In this document: positions 16,456 to 24,975 of the stretch, piece after piece
Numbering within the stretch: position 1 is the stretch's first letter
How the letters are laid out: the number at the start of each line of letters is the position of its first letter
Assembly: GCA_964500415.1 (NCBI GenBank)
Contig: CAZCOB010000006.1
Location: forward strand, 16,302 to 80,301
DNA from: JAFGPF01 sp964500415
GTDB lineage: Bacteria > Chloroflexota > Dehalococcoidia > Dehalococcoidales > RBG-16-60-22
Reading direction: 5' to 3'
DNA: 64,000 nucleotides
Translations under genes and position numbers: made by a program
The notes under the pieces: generated by a model
Seen by the model: the letters and a program-made list of their open reading frames with translations, nothing else
The model's database searches: none
Told to the model about the DNA's origin: nothing

Positions 16456-16893
16456 CTATTTTGCCGGTTCACCGCCCACAGTGAGGCTTTCTCTTAACAC
16501 GAATCTGGTCTTCAGCGGCAGTTTATGGGCAGCCAGGCGTATCGCCTCCTGGGCCACCTTTTCACCGACTCCCGCCATCTCGAACATAATTCTTCCGGCT
16601 CTGACCACGGCTACCCAGTGGTCGGGAGCGCCTTTGCCGCTGCCCATGCGTGTTTCTGCCGCCTTCTTGCTGACCGGTTTGTCCGGGAAGATGCGTATCC
16701 AGACCTTGCCACCGCGGCGGACATGACGGGTAATGGCGCGACGGGCTGCTTCTATCTGGGCGGCGGTTAACCAGGCCGATTCCAGTGCCTGAAGACCATA
16801 ATCGCCGAAGCCGATAATATTGCCCGAATTGGCTTTGCCACGGCGGTGTCCCCGATGTACTTTTCTATATTTAACACGCTTAGGCTGCTGCAT
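16456..16893 (-). CDS. rplP: 50S ribosomal protein L16
   Basis: Contacts the A-site tRNA and contributes to the decoding-independent part of tRNA accommodation. 145 residues: QPKRVKYRKVHRGHRRGKA, IRIFPDKPVSKKAAETRMGS and GKGAPDHWVAVVRAGRIMFE. It overlaps the long tail of rpsC by 14 bases. Confidence 0.98.
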   Translation of the reverse strand: MQQPKRVKYRKVHRGHRRGKANSGNIIGFGDYGLQALESAWLTAAQIEAARRAITRHVRRGGKVWIRIFPDKPVSKKAAETRMGSGKGAPDHWVAVVRAGRIMFEMAGVGEKVAQEAIRLAAHKLPLKTRFVLRESLTVGGEPAK

Positions 16894-18157
16894 CCTTGGC
16901 CTCTTCCTCCGCTGTATCGGTTGGCTCTGTATCTGGTGTTACATCCGGCGCCGGTTCGGCAGCTTTTGCCTTAGTTGCCCTCTTCGCTTTGGGTTTAACT
17001 GGTTTTTCTTCTTCCGTTGCTTTAGCTGCGGTTGTCTTCTTCGCTTTTGGCTTGGTTTCCTCATCGGCTTTGGCAGGGCGTGTTGTTTTAGCGGCTGCCT
17101 TGGCCGGTTTTTCAGCCGGCGCTGCTTTAGCTGCTTTCTTAGTAGCTGGCTTCGCTTCCGGCTTTTCGGCCGGCGTTGCTTTAGCTGCTTTCCTGGCCGG
17201 CTTCGCTTCCGGCTTTTCGGCTGGCACTGCTTTAGCTGCTTTCCTGGCAGGCTTCGCTTCCGGCTTTTCGGCCGGTGCTTCTTTAACCGCCACCCTGGCG
17301 GGTTTTGCTTTAGGCTTTTCAACCGGGGCTTCTTCGGCTGTCGCCCCGGTGGTCACTTCCTCCGGCTTGGCAGCCACGGCTTCTTCAGGTGGCGCTTCGG
17401 CCACTTTTACTTCAGGTTTTTCAACAGGGGCTTCTTCGGCTACTGCTTCGGTGGTTACTTCCGCTGGTTCGGCGGGAGCTTCCTCAGGCGCCGCCTCCTC
17501 CGGTTTCTCTTCGACCTCCGCTACCTTAAGTTCGGGTAGTATCTGTCCCTTGTATATCCAGACCTTTACGCCGATGCGTCCCAAGGTGGTATGCGCCTCG
17601 GTGAAACCATAATCGATATCCGCGCGCAGGGTATGCAGGGGAACCTGCCCCTGATGAGAGGTGTTGCGGCGGGCAATTTCAGAATTCCCCAATCGGCCGG
17701 CACAGCTGACTTTTATTCCTTTGGCACCTGCCTGCATGGTGCGGAAGATGGCCTGTTTCATGGCCCGCCGATAGGCAACGCGTCGTTCGACCTGCTCGGC
17801 TACCGACCTGGCCACGAGGTAAGCATCCAGTTCCGGCTGACGTATCTCCTGGATATTCAACCGGATTCTCTTCCCGATCAGTTCCTCGAGGTGCTTCCTC
17901 ATTTCATCGACCCGCTGTCCGCCTCTTCCGATAACGATGCCGGGTCGGGCGGTATACAAGGTAATGGTCACATCTTTAGCCTGGCGGTCAATCTCTATCA
18001 GGGAGATGGCGGCTTCCGGGTATTTGGACTTTATTTCCTCCCGTAGCTTGTTGTCTTCCAGGACGAACTCGGCATAGTGCGTATCACTATACCACTTGGA
18101 CTGCCAGTCTTTAATAACCCCCAGTCTGAAACCTATCGGGTGAACTTTATGACCCAA
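16880..18157 (-). CDS. rpsC: 30S ribosomal protein S3 with about 200-residue repetitive tail
   Basis: The first about 215 residues are normal S3: MGHKVHPIGFRLGVIKDWQS, the KH domain with GIVIGRGGQRVDEMRKHLEE, and GRLGNSEIARRNTSHQGQVP, IDYGFTEAHTTLGRIGVKVW and IYKGQILPE near the usual end. After that the frame continues for about 200 residues of almost only Ala, Glu, Lys, Pro and Thr, first acidic (VEEKPEEAAPEEAPAEPAEV) and then basic with near-perfect repeats of PAEKPEAKPARKAAKA, ending acidic (TDTAEEEAKDAAA). The tail is the same reading frame, and the coding potential of the other frames here is composition-driven shadow. Short acidic S3 tails occur in related bacteria, but this one doubles the protein. 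Likely disordered and exposed on the ribosome surface. Confidence 0.95.
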   Translation of the reverse strand: MGHKVHPIGFRLGVIKDWQSKWYSDTHYAEFVLEDNKLREEIKSKYPEAAISLIEIDRQAKDVTITLYTARPGIVIGRGGQRVDEMRKHLEELIGKRIRLNIQEIRQPELDAYLVARSVAEQVERRVAYRRAMKQAIFRTMQAGAKGIKVSCAGRLGNSEIARRNTSHQGQVPLHTLRADIDYGFTEAHTTLGRIGVKVWIYKGQILPELKVAEVEEKPEEAAPEEAPAEPAEVTTEAVAEEAPVEKPEVKVAEAPPEEAVAAKPEEVTTGATAEEAPVEKPKAKPARVAVKEAPAEKPEAKPARKAAKAVPAEKPEAKPARKAAKATPAEKPEAKPATKKAAKAAPAEKPAKAAAKTTRPAKADEETKPKAKKTTAAKATEEEKPVKPKAKRATKAKAAEPAPDVTPDTEPTDTAEEEAKDAAA

Positions 18158-18496
18158 TTAACCCTCCTGCTCAGCAACTATCACTGTAATGTGGCTGGAA
18201 TGTTTCCGTATAGGGCTTACCCGCCCTCTCGACCTCGGTCGGTACCGGCGCATGCTGCGTGCTTCATCCACATAGATTCTGATAACCTTTAAATCGGCGG
18301 GGTCTATCTGGAAATTATTCTCGGCGTTCGCCGCCGCCGACCGCACCAGTTTGGCGACGACCTTCGCCTTGGGCGTCGGTGTAAACTGGAGCAATGTCAG
18401 TGCTTCGTCTACTTGCTTACCCCGCACCATATCCACCAGCGGACGTACCTTGCTGGCTGGTATTCCTGTATCTTTCGCTACGGCTCTAACTTCCAC
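18158..18496 (-). CDS. rplV: 50S ribosomal protein L22
   Basis: Lines the exit tunnel. 112 residues: VRPLVDMVRGKQVDEALTLL, AKLVRSAAANAENNF and the basic hook RSMRRYRPRSRGRVSPIRK, followed by HITVIVAEQE. It directly abuts rpsC without a gap. Confidence 0.97.
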   Translation of the reverse strand: MEVRAVAKDTGIPASKVRPLVDMVRGKQVDEALTLLQFTPTPKAKVVAKLVRSAAANAENNFQIDPADLKVIRIYVDEARSMRRYRPRSRGRVSPIRKHSSHITVIVAEQEG

Positions 18497-18532
18497 CTTA
18501 TCTTACACCTGTCTCAGGTAACTTGGTACCTG

Positions 18533-18823
18533 TTATCTCTTTCTCACCTGAGTAACCTTATCAGACCTGGCGACGTGCCCTCTGAAGGTACGCGTATTGG
18601 CAAACTCGCCCAGTTTGTGGCCGACCATATTCTCGTTGATATAGATGGGCACGTGTCTCCGGCCATCGTGAACGCCGATGGTAAGTCCCACCATCTGCGG
18701 TAGTATCGTTGATGACCGCGCCCAGGTCTTTATCACCGTTTTCTTGCCCGAGCGAATCGCGGTGTCTATTTTCTTTCCCAGCTTTTCGTCAACCGCCGGT
18801 CCTTTTTTCGTTGACCTTGACAT
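18533..18823 (-). CDS. rpsS: 30S ribosomal protein S19
   Basis: Head protein, 96 residues: MSRSTKKGPAVDEKLGKKID, TVIKTWARSSTILPQMVGLT and VPIYINENMVGHKLGEFANT, then FRGHVARSD. Normal length and position. Confidence 0.98.
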   Translation of the reverse strand: MSRSTKKGPAVDEKLGKKIDTAIRSGKKTVIKTWARSSTILPQMVGLTIGVHDGRRHVPIYINENMVGHKLGEFANTRTFRGHVARSDKVTQVRKR

Positions 18824-18840
18824 AGTACCTCTCTATCCGC

Positions 18841-19668
18841 CTATTTTCCTCTACGCTTGACAATCATTCGGTCGGAAGCCTTCGGCTTGCGTGTTTTATA
18901 ACCCAGGGCCGGTTTACCCCAAGGCGTCTTCGGCCCGGGCATACCGACCGGCGAACGGCCTTCGCCGCCCCCATGAGGATGGTCACGCGGGGACATGGCG
19001 GAGCCCCTCACCGTGGGTCGCCAGCCCATGTGCCTCTTACGGCCTGCCTTGCCCAGGTTGATGTTCTGGTGCTCAATATTGCCTGTCTGCCCGATGGTGG
19101 CCATACAATCGCTGCTAACGCGGCGTAGCTCGCCGGATGGCAAACGAAGCAGGACGTACTTTCCTTCTTTAGCCATCAGCTGGGCCGATGCACCGGCGCT
19201 GCGTACCATCTGGCCGCCTTTGCCGGGCACCATTTCTATATTATGTATCTCCGTGCCCGATGGCATGTTCTTCATGGGCAGGGTATTTCCCGGTTTAATC
19301 TCGGCGTTGGTTCCGGACATTATCGTGTCGCCCACGTTCAGCCCAACGGGGGCCAGTATATAGCGTTTTTCCCCATCGACGTAGAAAATAAGGGCGATGC
19401 GCGCCGAGCGATTGGGGTCGTATTCGATGGCGGCCACACGGCCGGGGATATCGAATTTATCCCGTTTAAAATCTATTATACGCAGTCGGCGTTTCTCTCC
19501 GCCGCCCCGATGACGCACGGTTATTTTACCGCGGAAATTACGGCCGGCCTGCTTTTTCTTGGGCAGGAGCAGCGATTTCTCCGGCTTGTCCTTGGTTATC
19601 TCGTCGAAGGTATAGCCGCTCATGCCCCGTCGGCCCGGGGATGTCGGACGATAATTTTTTAATGGCAC
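18841..19668 (-). CDS. rplB: 50S ribosomal protein L2
   Basis: Needed for subunit joining and peptidyl transfer. 275 residues: KNYRPTSPGRRGMSGYTFDE, GGGEKRRLRIIDFKRDK, and the C-terminal MSPRDHPHGGGEGRSPVGMP with the conserved His. Confidence 0.98.
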   Translation of the reverse strand: MPLKNYRPTSPGRRGMSGYTFDEITKDKPEKSLLLPKKKQAGRNFRGKITVRHRGGGEKRRLRIIDFKRDKFDIPGRVAAIEYDPNRSARIALIFYVDGEKRYILAPVGLNVGDTIMSGTNAEIKPGNTLPMKNMPSGTEIHNIEMVPGKGGQMVRSAGASAQLMAKEGKYVLLRLPSGELRRVSSDCMATIGQTGNIEHQNINLGKAGRKRHMGWRPTVRGSAMSPRDHPHGGGEGRSPVGMPGPKTPWGKPALGYKTRKPKASDRMIVKRRGK

Positions 19669-19686
19669 TCAGCTTCCCCCTTCATG

Positions 19687-19971
19687 CTATACACCTTCAA
19701 AGAACTCTATCTTGTCGCCCGGCTGGAGGGTGACGATTGCTTTTTTCCAGGGTTGCGTCTGCACCTGCCGCCTTCCTATCCGGCGCGTCTTGGCCTTCAT
19801 GGTAACGATGTTAACTCCGGTTACCTTTACCTTAAAAGCCTTTTCTACAGCCTGCTTAATCATCGGCTTGTTGGCCCCGCCAGCTATCTCGAAGGCGTAT
19901 TTATTGAGCGCCTGGAGTTCCGTGTTTTTTTCAGTTACCAGCGGACGGCGAAGCACCTCGTACAGATGCAT
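19687..19971 (-). CDS. rplW: 50S ribosomal protein L23
   Basis: Docking site for trigger factor and SRP at the tunnel exit. 94 residues: MHLYEVLRRPLVTEKNTEL, NKYAFEIAGGANKPMIKQAV and TRRIGRRQVQTQPWKKAIVT. The 41-base overlap with rplD is unusually long because L4 has an extra tail; both N- and C-termini fit their families. Confidence 0.97.
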   Translation of the reverse strand: MHLYEVLRRPLVTEKNTELQALNKYAFEIAGGANKPMIKQAVEKAFKVKVTGVNIVTMKAKTRRIGRRQVQTQPWKKAIVTLQPGDKIEFFEGV

Positions 19972-20614
19972 TATCTCCCCCTTGCTTTAACCCGTTGCCC
20001 CATAATTTTTCCGCTACGTGTACCGCAGCTTCGGTCATCAGCAGCGTTTTATGGGAAAGAATATCTATTATATTCAGCACGTTAGCCGGCATCGTTTTAA
20101 CATCCGGTAAATTGCGGGCCGATTTTATCACGTTCTCCTCCGGTTCATGGGTGACAATGAGAGCGGAAGAGTCTACTCCGAGAGCCGTCAGAACTTCGGC
20201 CATCTTTTTGGTTTTCGGCTCGTTAAAATCAAATTTGTCTAGGACTTTCAATTCGCCATCGTCAGCCTTGGCGGAAAGGACGCACCTGATGGCAAGACGG
20301 CGCATTTTACGGGGCACCTGCTGGCGGTAGTCCCTCGGGTGCGGTCCGAAGGTGATGCCTCCGCCGCGGCGTAACGGCGATTTTTTACTTCCCGCGCGGG
20401 CGTAGCCGGTACCCTTCTGGCGGTACAGCTTGCGGGTACTGCCGTGAACGTTGCCTCGGGTCTTCGTTGAAGATGTTCCCTGCCGGGCGTTGGCCTGCAG
20501 GCCCACCATTACCTGGTGCACCACCGCTTCGTTAAACGGTATGGCAAAGACCGCGTCGCTCACTTCAATCTGCCGGATTTCTTTTCCGGAAAGGTCGTAA
20601 ACTGGAACCTGCAC
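19931..20614 (-). CDS. rplD: 50S ribosomal protein L4
   Basis: 227 residues. VGLQANARQGTSSTKTRGNV and RKLYRQKGTGYARAGSKKSP form the tunnel loop, followed by FGPHPRDYRQQVPRKMRRLA. In some bacteria L4 autoregulates the S10 operon. The last about 15 residues (KQGGDNASVRGASPSAGN) extend past the usual end and overlap rplW. Confidence 0.97.
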   Translation of the reverse strand: MQVPVYDLSGKEIRQIEVSDAVFAIPFNEAVVHQVMVGLQANARQGTSSTKTRGNVHGSTRKLYRQKGTGYARAGSKKSPLRRGGGITFGPHPRDYRQQVPRKMRRLAIRCVLSAKADDGELKVLDKFDFNEPKTKKMAEVLTALGVDSSALIVTHEPEENVIKSARNLPDVKTMPANVLNIIDILSHKTLLMTEAAVHVAEKLWGNGLKQGGDNASVRGASPSAGN

Positions 20615-20615
20615 C

Positions 20616-21248
20616 TTACTTCTTCCCCCTCCTGGATTTGCGTATCAACAACAGGCTATTTACCGCTCCGGGTACGGCTCCCTTGACCAGCATCAGGTTG
20701 CGGGCCGGGTCTGCCTGCATTACCTCAAGGTTGCTGGCGGTTACCCGCCGGTTTCCCATGTGCCCGGACATACGCATTCCTTTATAGACCCGCCCGGGCG
20801 TGGTGGTAGAGCCGATTGAGCCGGGAGCACGGTGGCGGTCGGATTGGCCGTGAGTCTTGGGGCCGCCTTTAAAGTGATGGCGTTTTACCGTGCCGGCGAA
20901 ACCCTTGCCCCTGGAAGTGCCGGTAATATCGATGATGTCTCCCACTTTAAACAGGCTGACGTCAACCTTCTGGCCGACTTCAACCGGCTGGCTCTCGTCA
21001 AGTCGGAATTCCCGTAGATACCTGAATTTCGTCGTTTCTTTTTCCTTGGCTTTGCCGCGCTTGCCGGACTTAACTTTTTTCACTTCGCTGAAACCGAGCT
21101 GGGCGCCGTTGTACCCTTCTCTTTCCACAGTCTTTACCTGCATGACAGTACAGGGGCCTGCCTCGATGGCGGTTACCGCCTCGGCCTTGTCGCCCTCTAC
21201 GAATACCTGGGTCATTCCCAGCTTCTTGCCTATAATTCCTTCAGTCAT
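20616..21248 (-). CDS. rplC: 50S ribosomal protein L3
   Basis: 210 residues. GIIGKKLGMTQVFVEGDKAE at the start, the GTSRGKGFAGTVKRHHFKGG motif, and TTTPGRVYKGMRMSGHMGNR near the C-terminus. Normal length. Confidence 0.98.
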   Translation of the reverse strand: MTEGIIGKKLGMTQVFVEGDKAEAVTAIEAGPCTVMQVKTVEREGYNGAQLGFSEVKKVKSGKRGKAKEKETTKFRYLREFRLDESQPVEVGQKVDVSLFKVGDIIDITGTSRGKGFAGTVKRHHFKGGPKTHGQSDRHRAPGSIGSTTTPGRVYKGMRMSGHMGNRRVTASNLEVMQADPARNLMLVKGAVPGAVNSLLLIRKSRRGKK

Positions 21249-21270
21249 AATTTCACCAGTGCCACGGTTT

Positions 21271-21579
21271 TTACAGCTTGATGTCTATTTCCACTCCCGA
21301 GGGCAGGTTAAGCTTGGTCAGGGCATCAATCGTCTTGGAGGTAGTCTCGACAATATCGATGAGGCGCTTGTGCGTGCGAATTTCAAACTGCTCCTGAGAG
21401 TCCTTGTCGATAAAAGGGGAGCGGATAACGCTGAATTTCTGGGTGCGTGTGGGCAACGGTACCGGCCCGACGGCCACAGCACCGGTGCTTTCCACCGCTT
21501 CCAGAATCTGCCGCGCTGACTGGTCGACCACTTTATGGTCGAACCCCTTGAGTTTGATGCGTATTTTCTGTTTAGCCAT
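21271..21579 (-). CDS. rpsJ: 30S ribosomal protein S10
   Basis: 102 residues: IRIKLKGFDHKVVDQSARQI, VPLPTRTQKFSVIRSPFIDK, SQEQFEIRTHKRLIDI and the end LPSGVEIDIKL. It overlaps the fusA end by eight bases. No tuf gene lies between fusA and rpsJ, unlike in many bacteria. Confidence 0.98.
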   Translation of the reverse strand: MAKQKIRIKLKGFDHKVVDQSARQILEAVESTGAVAVGPVPLPTRTQKFSVIRSPFIDKDSQEQFEIRTHKRLIDIVETTSKTIDALTKLNLPSGVEIDIKL

Positions 21580-23659
21580 ATTTCCTGCCTACAGTTTTTT
21601 CCACAATTTCGTCTTTGATTTCTGCCGGTACCTGCTCGTAGCTATGAAATTCCAGGGAGTGCGTCGCCCTACCCTGGGTCAACGACCGCAGCCTCGTGGC
21701 GTAGCCGAAAGACTCGGCCATGGGTATCAGGCAGTGGATAACGTACATTTCATCCTGCGTATCTATCTTAACGATGTGTCCCCTCCTGGAGTTAAGGTCG
21801 CTGATAATATCGCCGAGGAATTGCTCTGGCGCCACGACTTCCAGGCTCATAATAGGCTCCAGGAGGACGGGCTTCGCCTTCTTAACGCCGTCTCTCAGTG
21901 CTATCGAGCCGGCCATTTTGAAGGCCAGCTCCGAGGAGTCAACCTCGTGGTAGCTGCCGTCGTAGATGGTGGCCTTGATATCGACCACCGGATAACCGGC
22001 GAGCACGCCAGTCTCCATGGCTTCTTTAATGCCTGTCTGAACCGGCGGAATAAACTGCCTGGGTATGATACCGCCTTTTACGGCATCGACGAACTCAAAG
22101 CCTCTGCCGCGTTCCAGCGGTTCAAGCTCAACATTAACGTGTCCGTACTGGCCGTGGCCGCCACTCTGGCGGATGAATTTGCCTTCCACTTTCACCGGTA
22201 CGGTAATCGTCTCTTTATAGGCGACACGCGGTCGGCCTACTTTTACGCCCACCCTGAACTCGCTGATGAGACGGCTTACGATTACTTCGAGGTGAAGCTC
22301 GCCCATGCCCGAGATAACGGTCTGCCCCGTTTCCTCGTTATAAACCACTTTAAAAGTCGGGTCCTCCTCGGTCAGTTTCTGCAGGGCGTCGCCCAGCTTG
22401 TCCTGGTCGATTCTGGTCTTGGGCTCGATGGCGACGGATATCACCGGCTCGGGGAATTTTATCGATTCCAGGATTATCGCCTTGGAGGAGTCGCAGAGGG
22501 TATCGCCGGTGAATGTGTTTTTCAGGCCCAGCGTGGCGACAATCGCCCCCGTATCCGCGATGTCGACATCCTCACGGTGGTTGGCATGCATCAATAAAAG
22601 ACGGCCGATGCGTTCCGGCCGTCCCCTGGTGGGGTTATATACGTGTGCTCCCACCTTAACCTTACCCGAATAGACTCTAAAATAGACCAGCCTGCCTACA
22701 AACGGGTCGGTGACAACTTTGAAAGCCAAGGCGGAGAAGGGAGCTTCGTCGCTGGCCTCACGGATGCTCTTCTCACCCGTCTTGGTATTCGTACCTTCTA
22801 CGGGAGGTACTTCAAGGGGGGAGGGGAGATAATCAGCGATGGCATCCATCAGGGGCTGAATACCCATATTCTTCAGGGCGCTACCGCAAATAACGGGCAC
22901 CCCTTCGTTTTTCAGGGTTACCCGTCTCAGAGCTTGCTTTAATTCATCGGGTTTAACCTCATCACCCTCAATAAAGGCTATCATCATCACATCGTCATGT
23001 TCGGCCAGTTTGGCTATCAATGTCTGTCTTAACTCGGTAATTCTGCTTTTTTCAGAATCCGGTAAAGGTATCTCTTCGGGCCCTCTGTCAGGGTCGGTAT
23101 TGAAACGCCAGGCCTTATTTTCGACGAGGTCGATAACGTCCCGGAAATTATCTTCAGAACCCAGGGGGAGCTGTATCGCCAGAGGCGTCGCCCCAAGTCG
23201 CGTTTCAATCATGGAGAGAGTCCGGGTAAAATTGGCGCCGATGCGGTCCATCTTGTTGATAAAGCATATCCTGGGCACTTTATAACTGTTAGCCTGCCGC
23301 CAGACGGTTTCCGACTGCGCCTCGACACCGGCAACAGCATCAAACACAACCACTCCTCCGTCAAGTACCCTGAGGCTACGTTCTACCTCGGCGGTAAAGT
23401 CCACGTGCCCCGGCGTGTCGATAATATTGATGCGGTACTCGCTCCAGTAGCAGGTCGTCGCAGCCGCCGTGATGGTAATGCCGCGTTCCCTTTCCTGCGC
23501 CATCCAGTCCATGACAGCGGTGCCTTCGTGCACCTCGCCGATTTTATAGGTACGCCCGGTATAATAGAGTATCCTCTCGGTGACGGTGGTCTTACCGGCA
23601 TCGATGTGGGCGATTATGCCTATATTCCGGATATCCTCTAGTGGGAAACTCCTGGGCAA
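21572..23659 (-). CDS. fusA: Elongation factor G
   Basis: Ribosomal translocase GTPase of about 695 residues. The G domain has AHIDAGKTTVTERILYYTG, the switch region ERERGITITAAAT, DTPGHVDFTAEVERSLR and NKMDRIGANF; domain IV has GGHGQYGHVNVELEPLERG. The start is TTG at 23659: it follows GGAGG by five bases and gives (L)PRSFPLEDIRNIGIIAHID, matching the standard EF-G N-terminus. An upstream ATG at 23728 would add 23 residues without family match and would overlap rpsG. Confidence 0.97.
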   Translation of the reverse strand: MPRSFPLEDIRNIGIIAHIDAGKTTVTERILYYTGRTYKIGEVHEGTAVMDWMAQERERGITITAAATTCYWSEYRINIIDTPGHVDFTAEVERSLRVLDGGVVVFDAVAGVEAQSETVWRQANSYKVPRICFINKMDRIGANFTRTLSMIETRLGATPLAIQLPLGSEDNFRDVIDLVENKAWRFNTDPDRGPEEIPLPDSEKSRITELRQTLIAKLAEHDDVMMIAFIEGDEVKPDELKQALRRVTLKNEGVPVICGSALKNMGIQPLMDAIADYLPSPLEVPPVEGTNTKTGEKSIREASDEAPFSALAFKVVTDPFVGRLVYFRVYSGKVKVGAHVYNPTRGRPERIGRLLLMHANHREDVDIADTGAIVATLGLKNTFTGDTLCDSSKAIILESIKFPEPVISVAIEPKTRIDQDKLGDALQKLTEEDPTFKVVYNEETGQTVISGMGELHLEVIVSRLISEFRVGVKVGRPRVAYKETITVPVKVEGKFIRQSGGHGQYGHVNVELEPLERGRGFEFVDAVKGGIIPRQFIPPVQTGIKEAMETGVLAGYPVVDIKATIYDGSYHEVDSSELAFKMAGSIALRDGVKKAKPVLLEPIMSLEVVAPEQFLGDIISDLNSRRGHIVKIDTQDEMYVIHCLIPMAESFGYATRLRSLTQGRATHSLEFHSYEQVPAEIKDEIVEKTVGRKYG

Positions 23660-23721
23660 TCTCTCCTCCCCCGCTTTTACTGGTTTTTTCACTTTAATAC
23701 TGCTATTACTCAAAAATCCCC

Positions 23722-24192
23722 TTACCATCTGTAGTGAGCAAAGGCCCGGTTGGCCTCGGCCATTCTGTGAGTATCTTCACGTTTCTTAATTGTCGCTCCC
23801 TGTCCCTTGAAGGCTTCGGAGAGCTCGTCGGCCAGTTTCTCCATCATCGCCTTGCCTTTTCGGGACCGGGCGGAGTTCACCAGCCATGTCAGGGCCAGGA
23901 AGAGTCCGCGGTCGGGCTGGACTTCCACCGGTACCTGGTAGGTAGCGCCGCCGACACGCCTCGGCTTGACCTGAAGAAGTGGAGTGGCGTTTCTTACCGC
24001 CTGTTCCAGTGCCTCCACCGGGTCTTTGGAGACCTGCTGCCCGAGTTTTTCGAGAGCGCCGTAGACTATTTTCTCAGCCGTTCTCTTCTTACCGCATAGC
24101 ATGATTTTAGTAATCAACCGGGATACGGTGGCGCTGCGATATTTCGCATCCGGACTGACTTCTCTTTTTACCGCTCTAGCTCTTCTCGGCAT
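23722..24192 (-). CDS. rpsG: 30S ribosomal protein S7
   Basis: 156 residues, initiates head assembly and in E. coli represses the str operon. Signatures: DAKYRSATVSRLITKIMLCG, KPRRVGGATYQVPVEVQPDR and KREDTHRMAEANRAFAHYRW, the usual terminus. Confidence 0.98.
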   Translation of the reverse strand: MPRRARAVKREVSPDAKYRSATVSRLITKIMLCGKKRTAEKIVYGALEKLGQQVSKDPVEALEQAVRNATPLLQVKPRRVGGATYQVPVEVQPDRGLFLALTWLVNSARSRKGKAMMEKLADELSEAFKGQGATIKKREDTHRMAEANRAFAHYRW

Positions 24193-24206
24193 GGTATCCC
24201 CTCGGA

Positions 24207-24638
24207 CTAAGTAGTCTCGGCCCTTTCTTTAGCTCTTTTGGCGCCGTACTTGCTACGGCCTCGCTTGCGATTACTGACGCCGGTAGTATCCAGTGCCCCC
24301 CGGATGATATGGTAACGGACACCGGGCAGGTCTTTAACGCGGCCGCCGCGAATCAGTACTACCGAGTGTTCCTGCAACTCGTGCCCTTCACCGGGTATAT
24401 AGGCGGTGACTTCCATATGGTTGGTCAACCGAACCCTGGCTATTTTACGCAGGGCGGAATTGGGCTTCTTGGGTGTAGTCGTCTTTACCTGTACGCAGAC
24501 GCCCCGTTTCTGCGGGCAACTCTTACCCATCTGTACCCGGTTCTTCAGGGCATTATAGGCGTACCCCAGCGCCGGCGTCTTGTCCTTCTTGAAGGCCTTC
24601 TTGCGCCCCTTGCGAACCAGCTGATTTATTGTTGGCAT
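24207..24638 (-). CDS. rpsL: 30S ribosomal protein S12
   Basis: Decoding-centre protein. 143 residues: MPTINQLVRKGRKKAFKKD, TTTPKKPNSALRKIARVRLT (with the Lys that is mutated in streptomycin resistance) and RGGRVKDLPGVRYHIIRGAL. It is the first gene of the long operon; rpoBC is not adjacent upstream. Confidence 0.98.
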   Translation of the reverse strand: MPTINQLVRKGRKKAFKKDKTPALGYAYNALKNRVQMGKSCPQKRGVCVQVKTTTPKKPNSALRKIARVRLTNHMEVTAYIPGEGHELQEHSVVLIRGGRVKDLPGVRYHIIRGALDTTGVSNRKRGRSKYGAKRAKERAETT

Positions 24639-24667
24639 CGTCTTCTTCCTATCCCCCTACAATTACA

Positions 24668-24691
24668 ATGGATGAGCCGTAGCCCATCCAT
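24668..24691 (-). promoter_or_regulatory. Leader hairpin with UACG tetraloop upstream of rpsL
   Basis: ATGGATGGGC-TACG-GCTCATCCAT on the - strand: a 10-bp stem with one G-U pair and a C(UACG)G loop, one of the most stable RNA tetraloops. It lies about 30 bases upstream of the rpsL start and about 70 downstream of the promoter, so it is in the 5' untranslated region. No T-run follows. A perfect 12-bp palindrome (CTAGAATTCTAG) lies next to it at 24693-24704. Possible binding site for a ribosomal protein. Confidence 0.6.
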
Positions 24692-24768
24692 TCTAGAATT
24701 CTAGCGTTAGACCGAGGTATTATTGCCCGGGCTATCTGCTATTACTGAATTCTGAGCACTAAATATTA

Positions 24769-24798
24769 AATTTAGCATAAAATGGTACTATATGTCAA
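24769..24798 (-). promoter_or_regulatory. Sigma70-type promoter of the ribosomal operon
   Basis: On the - strand: consensus -35 TTGACA (24793-24798), an 18-base spacer ending in TGC, then TAAATT (24769-24774), so the -10 has the extended TGn form. The expected start site is near 24762, giving a leader of about 120 bases before rpsL. Confidence 0.7.
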
Positions 24799-24849
24799 CA
24801 TCCTTATAAAGGGGTTTTGTTTGCATTTAGTTGCAGGAGGGATTAGAGA

Positions 24850-24975
24850 ATGGGTAATTATCAATTGATGGGGATTTTATATGGAATAGGAGCGGTAGTA
24901 TTTCTAATGCTTTGGTTGTTGTTTCACATTATCAAGAATAAGAGAAATAACCCAAATAAGCATAAAAATGACTGA
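24850..24975 (+). CDS. Small single-span membrane protein, unknown
   Basis: 41 residues (MGNYQLMGILYGIGAVVFLM, then LWLLFHIIKNKRNN). One hydrophobic helix from about residue 6 to 28, then a basic Asn/Lys tail, so it is probably anchored with the tail in the cytoplasm. GCAGGAGGG sits about eight bases before the ATG. It overlaps the next small gene by eight bases. The codons are much more AT-rich than those of the ribosomal and aro genes on both sides. No family recognised. Confidence 0.55.
   Translation: MGNYQLMGILYGIGAVVFLMLWLLFHIIKNKRNNPNKHKND

Noticed and set aside
16896..17612. Long open frames on the + strand opposite the rpsC tail
   Set aside because: They are low-complexity shadows of the Ala/Glu/Lys/Pro repeats; the - strand frame continues a clear S3 protein, and the + strand products have no domain.
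21404..22597. 397-codon + strand frame opposite fusA
   Set aside because: EF-G on the other strand is complete with all motifs; the antisense frame has no family features and comes from the high-GC codon pattern.
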